Below are positions 16,497-24,176 of a DNA stretch of 64,000 nucleotides, one piece after another (position 1 is the first letter of the stretch; the number at the start of each line of letters is the position of its first letter). The stretch covers positions 62,001 through 126,000 of the forward strand of contig NZ_NNBK01000008.1 in assembly GCF_002803075.1 (NCBI RefSeq), given 5' to 3'. Source of the DNA: Streptomyces sp. CB01373 (GTDB lineage Bacteria; Actinomycetota; Actinomycetes; Streptomycetales; Streptomycetaceae). The notes beneath the pieces are model-generated. The model did not search any database. It was not told the DNA's origin and was given only the letters and a program-made list of their open reading frames with translations. The translations under genes were made by a program, and so were the position numbers.

Positions 16497-16865
16497 TCAG
16501 GCGGACAGCGGCTCGTCGTCCACCGCCGCCGCCAGATCCGCGTAGACGTCGAAGAGGCGCCGGACACCGAGCGCGCCGAGGACCCGGTTGACGTGGGAGC
16601 CGTCGACCGCGCCACGGGCCGGGAGGATCAGGCGCAGCCGGCCCTGGCAGGAGCGGATCAGACGGCGGGCGGCTATGAGCACACCGACGCCGCTGGAGTC
16701 GCAGAAGAAGACCTCGGAGAGGTCCAGGACGAGGTCGTGCCGCCCCTGGGCCACCACCTCGTGCACTCTCTGGCGCAGGACCGGCGAGGTCACCAGGTCC
16801 AGTTCACCGGCGACCCGGAGCACGCTCCACTCGCCCTGTTCGTCGTCGGTCACCTTGAACGCCAC
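16497..16865 (-). CDS. STAS-domain anti-sigma factor antagonist (RsbV/SpoIIAA type)
   Basis: A 122-aa single STAS domain. The phosphorylatable serine lies in FCDSSGVGVLIAARR, and the N-terminal strands (WSVLRVAGELDLVTSPVLR) are standard. Family role: the unphosphorylated form binds an RsbW-type anti-sigma kinase and releases a sigma factor. The RsbW-like protein at 14696-15220 and the ECF sigma pair downstream are local candidates for a partner network, although ECF factors are not normally controlled this way. ATG at 16865 is the only fitting start. Confidence 0.92.
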   Translation of the reverse strand: MAFKVTDDEQGEWSVLRVAGELDLVTSPVLRQRVHEVVAQGRHDLVLDLSEVFFCDSSGVGVLIAARRLIRSCQGRLRLILPARGAVDGSHVNRVLGALGVRRLFDVYADLAAAVDDEPLSA

Positions 16866-17167
16866 GGCCCGCCCTCCGTCAGCCGGAACTTCCCCGGAAC
16901 CGCCCGGAAACGGAACCAGTCCCTACGCTTCTTTCCGCGCGGCTGCCCAGCGGCCGTTCCCCCAAACGCCGTACAGCAAACCGAGACCGATCCGCCAGGG
17001 GCTTGTTTCAGTCACCTTCGGTCGTGTTCTATCCGAGTTGACATGAAAGCGAAAGACCAGGCGGGACAGAAGGGGCAAGTCGCCCGCCAGGCGCCATAAC
17101 ACCTCTCGCTCCCCCTACCACCAGCGGCTCTTCAGGGGGCGCACATTGTCATAAAGGGGCGTGCGCT

Positions 17168-17239
17168 GTCGGACATGCCGACTACATTCGAGACGACCAC
17201 GTCGGACACGCTGAACACCGTCGGACGCACGGTCGGACA
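17168..17239. repeat. Four direct repeats of GTCGGAC upstream of the ECF sigma gene
   Basis: GTCGGAC occurs at 17168, 17201, 17220 and 17232 (three copies followed by A) within the 437-bp spacer 16866-17302 between the divergent STAS and sigma genes. Spacings are 33, 19 and 12 bp. Clustered heptamers before a sigma gene could be regulator binding sites. The rest of the spacer shows no gene. Confidence 0.4.
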
Positions 17240-17302
17240 CGGAGCTGGACGGGAGCGGGCCGGGACGCGGGGCGCGGCACGGCCGGGCACGGAGGGGGCC
17301 GT

Positions 17303-17884
17303 ATGGCGAAGAAGGACGCACCGCCCCACTGGGACCGCGGAATGCGGGAGCGGCTCCTGCGAGGAGAGGCGGCCGCCCTCGGTGAGCTCTACGACCGTTT
17401 CGCCTCGCTCGTGCACGGCCTCGCCCACCGGGTCCTCGGCGACGAGCAGGCCGCCGACCACGTCACCCGCGAGGTGTTCGCCCACGTCTGGGAGCACCCC
17501 GACGCCTACGACCCCCGACAGGGCCCGCTGCGCGCCTGGGTGGCCGGGCTGACCCACCGGCTCGCCGTGCAGCGGCTGCGCGCCACCGAGACCGCGGCGC
17601 TGGCCCGCGGCGGGCCGGGCTCCGCCGAGGAGCTGGAGCACAGGGTGTGCCGCGCCTCCGCCGCCGCCCGCGCCGACTACATCGTCCACGCCATGCCGGC
17701 CCCGCTGCGCGCCGCCCTGGAACTCGCCTGCTTCCAGCGCCGCGACTACCGGCAGACCGCCGCCGACCTCGGCGTCACCGAGGACGAGGCCCGACGCCGC
17801 CTGCGCCTCGGCCTCCAGCTCCTCTCCACCGCCCACCACACGGACATCCCCGGCGCACCCTCCCACTACGGAGGCGCCGCATGA
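17303..17884 (+). CDS. ECF-subfamily RNA polymerase sigma factor
   Basis: A 193-aa protein with sigma region 2 (residues about 20-85: ALGELYDRFASLVHGLAHRV, then ADHVTREVFAHVW) and a sigma region 4-like C-terminal part (about 125-175: RRDYRQTAADLGVTEDEARR). It ends in ATGA overlapping the start of the next gene, which encodes a ZAS zinc-finger protein, so the two are translationally coupled as a sigma/anti-sigma pair. The region 4 recognition helix is somewhat degenerate (LRLGLQLL). Promoter targets are unknown. The start follows GGAGGGGGCCGT. Confidence 0.9.
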   Translation: MAKKDAPPHWDRGMRERLLRGEAAALGELYDRFASLVHGLAHRVLGDEQAADHVTREVFAHVWEHPDAYDPRQGPLRAWVAGLTHRLAVQRLRATETAALARGGPGSAEELEHRVCRASAAARADYIVHAMPAPLRAALELACFQRRDYRQTAADLGVTEDEARRRLRLGLQLLSTAHHTDIPGAPSHYGGAA

Positions 17885-19032
17885 CCCCGAACGACCCCTG
17901 GAAGCCGGAGGACCGGGACGGGGCGGCGCATCAGTTGCTGAAGTCGCTGCTCGGGGCGTGGGCGCTGGCCGCGTGTTCGCCGGAGGAGACGGCGGCCGTG
18001 GAGGAGCACCTCGGCGAGTGCGGCACCTGCGCGGAGGAGGCGCTGGGGCTGCGGGAGGCGGCCGCCCTGCTGCACCGGCCCGACACGCTCGACCTCGACC
18101 CGGGGCTGCGCACCCGGGTCCTGGCGGGCTGTCTCGAACGGCGGCCGCCGCACATCCCGGTGCCCGGCTGGGCGGCGCCCTACGACGCCGAGACCGCCCG
18201 CCTGGACGCGCTGCTCCAGGACATGGGTGACGCCGAGTGGGAGGCGCCGGTGCGGCTGCGGTGGTTCGAGGGCGAGGACGCCACCAGCCGGCGCACCACC
18301 GTCGCCGGGGTCATCGCGCACCTGATGAGCGTCGACGGGCTGGTCGCGGTGGCCGTCGGCCTGGACGACCCGCTCGGCGACGCGACCTCCGCCGACGGCC
18401 CCTCCCCCGCGGCGCGCACCGAGGCGTACTGGCGGGCCGCGCACTCCCCGCCGGCCCGTTCGGTGCGGGCGCCGTGGCGGGAGCAGACGCACGACCTGGT
18501 CCGCACGGTCTCCTTCGCCGCGAACGCCGTGAAGGAGCCGCCGGTGCCCTACGGCGCCTTCGCGCTGCCGCTGCCCGACGCGATGCTGGACCGCGCCTTC
18601 GAGTGCTGGGTGCACGCCGAGGACATCGCGGAGGCGGTGGACTACCCGTACGATCCGCCGGCCCCGCGCCATCTGCACCGGATGATCGACCTCGCCGCCC
18701 GGATGCTGCCGGGGGTGCTGGCCGCCCGGCGGCAGGCCGGGCTCGCCTCCCCCGCCCGCACCCGGCATCTGGTGACCGCGGGCGACCCCGGGCGCAGTCT
18801 GCGCCTTGAGATCGAGGGGCTGGGCGGCGGCCAGTGGCTGATCCCGCTCGACTCGCCCGGAGCGGTGGGCTCCGCGGACCACGAGGTGGCCCATGTGGCG
18901 CTGGACGGCGTCGAGTTCTGCCGGCTGGCGGCGGGGCATGTGACCCCGCGGGAGGCGGCGGCCGGCCAGGTCGGCGACCGTGAGGCGATCCGGGACGTGC
19001 TGTGCGCGGCGGCGTCACTCAGCCGTATGTGA
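17881..19032 (+). CDS. ZAS-domain anti-sigma factor fused to an MDMPI (mycothiol-dependent) domain
   Basis: A 383-aa soluble protein. The N-terminal 75 residues hold a zinc-binding anti-sigma (ZAS) motif H-x3-C-x2-C in EEHLGECGTCAEEAL. From about residue 105 on there is a maleylpyruvate isomerase/DinB-like MDMPI domain (RLDALLQDMGDAEW, TTVAGVIAHLMSVDGLVA, FECWVHAEDIAEAVDYPY, the last with its His-x3-Asp pair) plus an MDMPI C-terminal domain. The ATGA overlap with the sigma gene marks it as the cognate anti-sigma factor. The fusion suggests sensing of thiol or metal status through the MDMPI fold, but that is inference. No transmembrane helix is present. Confidence 0.85.
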   Translation: MTPNDPWKPEDRDGAAHQLLKSLLGAWALAACSPEETAAVEEHLGECGTCAEEALGLREAAALLHRPDTLDLDPGLRTRVLAGCLERRPPHIPVPGWAAPYDAETARLDALLQDMGDAEWEAPVRLRWFEGEDATSRRTTVAGVIAHLMSVDGLVAVAVGLDDPLGDATSADGPSPAARTEAYWRAAHSPPARSVRAPWREQTHDLVRTVSFAANAVKEPPVPYGAFALPLPDAMLDRAFECWVHAEDIAEAVDYPYDPPAPRHLHRMIDLAARMLPGVLAARRQAGLASPARTRHLVTAGDPGRSLRLEIEGLGGGQWLIPLDSPGAVGSADHEVAHVALDGVEFCRLAAGHVTPREAAAGQVGDREAIRDVLCAAASLSRM

Positions 19033-19039
19033 GACGGCC

Positions 19040-19603
19040 GCCGACCGGCCCCAGGGCTGCCGCAGATCAGCCCCCACGGACCGCCGCCGACCGCCCCACG
19101 GACTGCTGCAGGCCGGCCGCCACGGACTGCTGCAGGCCGGCCGCCACGGGCCGCCCCCACGGACCGCCGCCGACCGGCCCCACGGCCCACCGCCGACCGG
19201 CCTGGCCCCCACGGACCGCCGTCAGTCGCCCCACGGACTGCTGCAGGCCGGCCGCCACCGACCGCCCACGGACCGCCACCGGGCGGACCCACGGACCACC
19301 GCCGACCAGCCTGACCCCCACGGACCTCTGCCAGTCGGCCGCCACCGACCGCCCCACGGACCGCCACCGGGCGGCCCCACGGACCACCGCCGACCAGCCT
19401 GACCCCCACGGACCGCCGTCGGTCGCCCCACGGACCTCTGCCAGTCGGCCGTCACCGACCGCCCCACGGACCGCCACCGGGCGGCCCCACGGACCGCCAC
19501 CGACCGGCCTGACCCCCACGGACCGCCGTCGGTCGCCCCACGTACCGCTGCAGGCCGGCCCCCACGGGCTGCCGCCGGACGGCCTCTTGGACCGCCGTCG
19601 GGC
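19040..19603. repeat. Degenerate minisatellite with 111-bp higher-order repeat
   Basis: About 20 units of 22-37 bp start with CCCCACGGAC and vary at their 3' parts (for example CGCCGCCGACC, TGCTGCAGGCCGG, CTCTGCCAGTCGG). Four units form a 111-bp higher-order repeat: 19315-19425 and 19426-19535 differ at only about five positions, and an older partial copy precedes them from about 19204. Unit lengths are not multiples of three, so the open frames on both strands are not conserved as protein. It fills the space between the convergent anti-sigma and purU genes. Confidence 0.8.
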
Positions 19604-19607
19604 CGCG

Positions 19608-20492
19608 CTACGCGAAGACCACCGTCCGGCGACCGTTCAGCAGGATCCGGCGCTCCGCGTGCCACTTGACCGCGCGGGCGAGCGCCTGGCACTCCACGTC
19701 ACGGCCGATCGCGACGAGCTGGTCCGGGGTGACGTCGTGGCCCACCCGCTCGACCTCCTGCTCGATGATCGGGCCCTCGTCGAGGTCGGCGGTCACATAG
19801 TGCGCCGTCGCGCCGATCAGCTTCACGCCCCGGGCGTGCGCCTGGTGGTACGGCTTGGCGCCCTTGAAGCTCGGCAGGAACGAGTGGTGGATGTTGATGA
19901 TCCGGCCGCTGAGCTGCTTGCACAGGTCGTCGGAGAGGACCTGCATGTAACGGGCGAGGACGACCAGTTCGACCTTCTCCTCGCGCACGAGCTCCAGCAG
20001 CCGCGCCTCGGCCTCGGACCTGGTGTCCCTGGTCACCGGGATGTGGTGGAAGGGAATGCCGTACGACCCCACCAGCTCGGCGAAGTCGGTGTGATTGGAC
20101 ACCACCGCCGCGATCTCCACCGGCAGCGCGCCGATCCGGTCGCGGAAGAGCAGGTCGTTCAGGCAGTGCCCGAACTTGCTGACCATCAGCACGACGCGCA
20201 TCTTCTCGTCGGCCCGGTGGATCTGCCAGTCCATCCCGAAGGAGTCGCCGATCGCCGCGAAGCTGGCGCGCAGCTTGTCCACCGTCACCGGAGCCTCGGC
20301 CGAGAAGTGGACCCGCATGAAGAACAGTCCCGTGTCGTGGTCACCGAACTGCTGGCTGTCCTCGATGTTGCAGCCCGTCATGAACAGATAGCTGGACACC
20401 GCGTGCACGATGCCCTTCTTGTCCGGGCAGGACAGGATGAGGATGTACTGCTCGGCCGGCGCCTCGGCGGCTCGGGAGGACTGCTCGCTCAT
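19608..20492 (-). CDS. purU: Formyltetrahydrofolate deformylase
   Basis: A 294-aa cytosolic enzyme that hydrolyses 10-formyl-tetrahydrofolate to tetrahydrofolate and formate, balancing one-carbon pools and supplying formate for PurT-type purine synthesis. The N-terminal ACT domain (YILILSCPDKKGIVHAVSSY) is followed by a formyltransferase-like catalytic domain with VSNHTDFA, IHHSFLPSFKG and the conserved catalytic Asp region TADLDEGPIIEQ. Length matches the family. The gene is followed by the minisatellite and preceded by an SCO4402-family gene 46 bp upstream on the same strand, so those two may form an operon. Confidence 0.96.
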   Translation of the reverse strand: MSEQSSRAAEAPAEQYILILSCPDKKGIVHAVSSYLFMTGCNIEDSQQFGDHDTGLFFMRVHFSAEAPVTVDKLRASFAAIGDSFGMDWQIHRADEKMRVVLMVSKFGHCLNDLLFRDRIGALPVEIAAVVSNHTDFAELVGSYGIPFHHIPVTRDTRSEAEARLLELVREEKVELVVLARYMQVLSDDLCKQLSGRIINIHHSFLPSFKGAKPYHQAHARGVKLIGATAHYVTADLDEGPIIEQEVERVGHDVTPDQLVAIGRDVECQALARAVKWHAERRILLNGRRTVVFA

Positions 20493-20538
20493 GCGTGACA
20501 GCGTCTCACGTCCGGGCCCGCAAGTGGTCCGTCGTCCG

Positions 20539-21039
20539 CTAGGCGGACCGGGTCATGATGCGCAGCACCTCCAGGCTGCGGGGCGGCGTGTCCGGGTCCT
20601 CGCCGTCGCTCGCCGCGAGCCGCACATGCGCGTCGTGGGCCGCCCGCACCGCCTCCGGCCAGGCGTCGTGGTCGAGGTAGGCGGACACCGGCGCGTCCGG
20701 GCCGACCTGGTGCATGATCCGCAGCACCCGCAGGACCGCGGTGTCGACGAGCGCCGCCTCCTGCGAGTCCCGGAAGATCGTGCCGACGTACTTCTCGGCG
20801 GACCAGTTGTCGAGCCAGGTGTCCTCGACCAGGCGGTAGACGGCGTCGGTCACGTCGCCGTACCCTTCGACGCCTGCCAGCCAGACGTCCCGCTGGAACA
20901 CCGGGTCGGAGAGCATGTGCAGCGCGGAGCGCACATTGCTGCGCCAGCGCCACCACGGCATGTCGTTGAGTGGCATGCCGCCCATGGTGGAGGAGCGACG
21001 GCCGCGACGGGAAGAGTTCTCCGAACCTTGCACGGTCAC
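20539..21039 (-). CDS. SCO4402 family conserved hypothetical protein
   Basis: A small helical soluble protein (up to 166 aa) of an actinobacterial family without known function. Conserved-looking stretches are MPWWRWRSNVRSALHMLSD and DTWLDNWSAEKYVG. In-frame starts exist at GTG 21039 and at ATGs 18 and 21 codons later. The conserved part begins around the later ATG, so the true protein may be about 145 aa. In S. coelicolor the homologue adjoins purU, as here. It shares a 107-bp divergent promoter region with the lipoprotein gene. Confidence 0.75.
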   Translation of the reverse strand: MTVQGSENSSRRGRRSSTMGGMPLNDMPWWRWRSNVRSALHMLSDPVFQRDVWLAGVEGYGDVTDAVYRLVEDTWLDNWSAEKYVGTIFRDSQEAALVDTAVLRVLRIMHQVGPDAPVSAYLDHDAWPEAVRAAHDAHVRLAASDGEDPDTPPRSLEVLRIMTRSA

Positions 21040-21146
21040 CGATCGTACGTTCCCCGCCCCAGGGGCCCCACCTGCCCCCGTAATTCACTCATACGTCACC
21101 ACTCATTGACCGAGAGTCATCACCGGGTTGGTGATGTGACGGAATC

Positions 21147-22457
21147 GTGCGGAGCATGACCGGCAGGCGAAGTTCCCGTGGCCCGTTCCTCTCCACCCTC
21201 ACCCGGTCCGTGAGAAGAACCCTGTCGCCGGCGGGAGTTCTGCTGGCGTGCGCCTCGCTCGCCGCCGGCTGCGGCGTCGTCCCCGGTGCCACGGGGGGCT
21301 CGGGGGACGGCTCCGTCACCGTGATGACGTGGGCGCCGGAGAACACCCCGGCGACCAACAAGCCCGGCATGCCCGCCATGGCCCGTGCCTACGCCCGCTG
21401 GGTGAACTCCCACGGCGGTGTCGCCGGACGCAAACTCAACGTTCTGACCTGCAACGAAGGCAACGACAGCGTGGGCGCGGCGAAGTGCGCCCGGCGTGCG
21501 GTGAAGGAGAACGCGGTCGCCGTCGTGGGCTCCTACAGCCAGTACAGCGACTCCTTCTTCCCGCCCCTGGAGGGGGCCGGCATCCCGTACATCGGCGGCT
21601 ACGGCGTCACCACCACCGAGTTCACCCGCGCCCTGTCCTACCCGGTCAACGGCGGCCAGCCCGCGCTGCTGGCCGGTCTGGGCAAGGAGCTCGCCCCGCA
21701 CTGCGGCCCGGTCACGCTGATACGGCCCGACAGCATCGCGGGCGACGAGCTGCCCGGGCTGCTCAACGCGGGACTGCGGGCCGGCGGCCACGCACCGGCC
21801 CACGACCAGCGGGCCGCCGAGGACGCCACCGAATACTCCGGCCAGGCCAATCAGGCGCTGCGGCAGTCGAGCGCCGAACCGGCACGCACGGGCTGCGTGA
21901 TCCCCGCTCTCGGGGAGCGCACGAACATCTTCATGGACTCCTTCCGCCGCGCCCGCGACGCCTATCCGCAGGTGTTCACCGCCGCCGTGCTCGGCAGCGT
22001 CGACCAGACCGTGATCGACGCGAGCGGCGGGAAGTCCGGCCCGTACGAGGGGTCGTACCTCACCGGCTGGTACCCGGTGGCGGGCGACTCGCGCTGGGAG
22101 CCGATGAAGAAGGTGATCAACGAGACGGCCTTCGGCGACAACCGCGTCGACCCGCAGGACGCCGGGGTGCAGACCACGTGGATCGCCTACACGGTGCTCC
22201 GGACCGTCCTGGAGCAGATCGGCGACGGGGAGGTGAGCGCCTCCACCGTGCGGCGCGCCCTCGACGGCGGGCTGGAGGTCCGCACCGGCGGGCTGACCCC
22301 GCCGCTGCGGTGGCGCCTGTCCGACCTGCTCGCCTCCACCGGTCTCGCCCGCCTCACCAACGCCGACGTGTCCCTTCAGACCGTGCGGCAGGGCCGGCTG
22401 GTGCCGGCCACGAAGGGCTTCGTCAACGTGGCCAAGACGCTGGAGGACGCCGGCTGA
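21147..22457 (+). CDS. Type 1 periplasmic-binding (branched-chain amino acid-like) lipoprotein
   Basis: A protein of about 436 aa with a signal peptide ending in lipobox LAAGC, followed by a Leu/Ile/Val-receptor-like fold: YARWVNSHGGVAGRKLNV, AVVGSYSQYSDSFFPPLEGAGIPYIGGYG and TTWIAYTVLRTVLEQIG. Such proteins bind amino acids or amides for ABC uptake or act as sensory receptors. No permease or ATPase genes adjoin, so it is an orphan receptor. The start is GTG 21147 or ATG 21156; neither has a well-spaced ribosome site. It is convergent with a membrane protein gene. Confidence 0.86.
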   Translation: MRSMTGRRSSRGPFLSTLTRSVRRTLSPAGVLLACASLAAGCGVVPGATGGSGDGSVTVMTWAPENTPATNKPGMPAMARAYARWVNSHGGVAGRKLNVLTCNEGNDSVGAAKCARRAVKENAVAVVGSYSQYSDSFFPPLEGAGIPYIGGYGVTTTEFTRALSYPVNGGQPALLAGLGKELAPHCGPVTLIRPDSIAGDELPGLLNAGLRAGGHAPAHDQRAAEDATEYSGQANQALRQSSAEPARTGCVIPALGERTNIFMDSFRRARDAYPQVFTAAVLGSVDQTVIDASGGKSGPYEGSYLTGWYPVAGDSRWEPMKKVINETAFGDNRVDPQDAGVQTTWIAYTVLRTVLEQIGDGEVSASTVRRALDGGLEVRTGGLTPPLRWRLSDLLASTGLARLTNADVSLQTVRQGRLVPATKGFVNVAKTLEDAG

Positions 22458-22485
22458 GTCCGCCGCCCTCCCGCGCCGGCGGGCC

Positions 22486-24009
22486 TCACAGCTGGGTCGG
22501 CTGGCGCTGGGTGAGGCCGTACGTCTGCGCGATCGCGTTCCAGAGCTGGGCGGCCTTGGCCTTCTCCGCGGTGGCCGTCCCGCTCTCGCGGTCGCCGGCC
22601 TGGGTCTCACCCGTGTACCGGGCGTGGCCCTTCTTGCAGCCCTTCTTGCCGCCGACCTGGTCGGCCCAGGCCGCGTAGTGCCGGTCCGCCGACTCCGAGG
22701 CCTGCCAGGCCTTGGTCAGCGCCGCCGTCAGATCGGCGTTGCCGGGGAGCTTGTCGACGGACAGCTCTCCCAGACGGGTGACCAGGCCCTTGCGCTGCTC
22801 GGCCGCGGCGCGCAGGTCGGAGGCCGCCTGGCCGAGGTTGTTGCAGCTCTTGACCTCGGCCACCGCCTTGATGACGGAGGCGCGGCTGCTGCCGCTGTCG
22901 GCCAGCAGCTTGTCCAGCGCGACCGCCTGCTCCTTGGCCGGATCGGCGGCGGGCGCGGCGGAGGCGTCGTCGGTGGCGGGCGCGGTGGCCGCGACGGTGG
23001 TGTTCTTGTCGGCGCTGTCGCCGTCCCCGTCGCCGCCGCTGAGCAGCGCCCCGGCGCCGATGCCGAGGACGGCGATCCCGACGCCCACGGCCGCGATCAC
23101 CGGCATGCGCGAGCCGGTGCGCCGAACTCCCCGGCCGCCGCCGTCCTCGTCGTACCCGCCGGGCGGCGCGGACATGGGCCGGGCGTGGGGCTGGCCGGAC
23201 GGGCCCTGCTGGTAGCGGGGTATCTGCTGCGTCGACGGGGCGGCGCCGCCGGAGTCGCTGCGGAAGAGGTTGTCGAACTCGGCGGGCGTCTGCCGCCCGC
23301 CGGCGTCCACGGGCGCCATGAACTGCGTCGCCTCGGCGTCGGGGTGACCGGGTGCTGCGCCCTGGGGTACCTGGCCCGGGTACGGGGCGGGGCCGCCGCC
23401 CGGTCCCTCCGGCGGCAGGGCTCCCGGCCCCACCGGCGGGATGTACTGCGTCGCGCCCTCGTCCACCCCCGCGCCCGGCACGGGCGGCAGGAACTGGGTG
23501 GCGCCTTCGTCCGCGGAGCCCGCGGGGACCGGCGGGATGTACTGCGTCGCACCCTCGTCGGCGCCCGGCATCCCGTGCCCGGCCGCGTACGGGCCGGCGC
23601 CGGCCGGGGGCAGCCCGTGCCCGGCGTGCGCGGGGACGCCGTAGGGGTCGGCACCCGGCTGCTGGTACGCCGGGGCGTTCTCCGGGGGCAGGGGGCCCGC
23701 GCCCGGGTGCTGCGGGGCCTGGCCCTGCGCGTCCCACTGGCCCTGCGGGTACGGCTCCGGAGAGCCCCACGGCTGCTGCCAGCCCTGGTCCTGCTGCGGC
23801 GGATGCTGCTGGTCGGGGCCCCACGGCTGGCCCCAGGCCTGACCGCCGGCCGGGGTCGCCGCCGGGGCCTGACCGCCCGCTCCGCCCTGATGGCCGCCCG
23901 GCCCGCCGGTCATGCCCGGCAGCAAGGGCTCACCACCGTCGGAGGGCAGCACGATGCCTTCGTGCGCGGGTCGCGCCGAGGGCTCCTCGCCCTGTCCACT
24001 CTGCGTCAC
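22486..24009 (-). CDS. Pro/Gly/Gln-rich single-pass membrane protein with EGATQ repeats
   Basis: A 507-aa protein. Residues 1-300 are low-complexity (Gly, Pro, Gln) and contain three copies of DEGATQ[YF][IL]PPV at about 151, 167 and 183 plus a related DAEATQFMAPV at 225. One transmembrane helix lies at about 302-324. An external Ala/Asp/Thr-rich linker is followed by a helical domain (370-507) with two cysteine-containing patches (VKSCNNLGQAA and GGKKGCKKG). There is no signal peptide, so the repeats are cytoplasmic. The threonines in EGATQ resemble sites in Streptomyces substrates of Ser/Thr kinases and FHA binders, but no experiment is implied. The function is unknown. Confidence 0.85.
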   Translation of the reverse strand: MTQSGQGEEPSARPAHEGIVLPSDGGEPLLPGMTGGPGGHQGGAGGQAPAATPAGGQAWGQPWGPDQQHPPQQDQGWQQPWGSPEPYPQGQWDAQGQAPQHPGAGPLPPENAPAYQQPGADPYGVPAHAGHGLPPAGAGPYAAGHGMPGADEGATQYIPPVPAGSADEGATQFLPPVPGAGVDEGATQYIPPVGPGALPPEGPGGGPAPYPGQVPQGAAPGHPDAEATQFMAPVDAGGRQTPAEFDNLFRSDSGGAAPSTQQIPRYQQGPSGQPHARPMSAPPGGYDEDGGGRGVRRTGSRMPVIAAVGVGIAVLGIGAGALLSGGDGDGDSADKNTTVAATAPATDDASAAPAADPAKEQAVALDKLLADSGSSRASVIKAVAEVKSCNNLGQAASDLRAAAEQRKGLVTRLGELSVDKLPGNADLTAALTKAWQASESADRHYAAWADQVGGKKGCKKGHARYTGETQAGDRESGTATAEKAKAAQLWNAIAQTYGLTQRQPTQL

Positions 24010-24176
24010 CGGGACTCCTACGAATGGGGGACCTTCGGAATCGTCGGCTCACGCTACCGGGTCCCCGGAGCCCCGTGCCACGCAGCACAGGACCAGACCT
24101 CCTTCCCTGTGACGGCAGTAACAAAACCCGCCCGCCGCACGCTGTTTATTTCCCAGGTCTCACGGCGGGCACCCGT

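Noticed and set aside
19040..19603. CRISPR array or repeat protein in the minisatellite
   Set aside because: Units lack constant repeats separated by unique spacers, lengths vary and are not multiples of three, and no cas genes are nearby.
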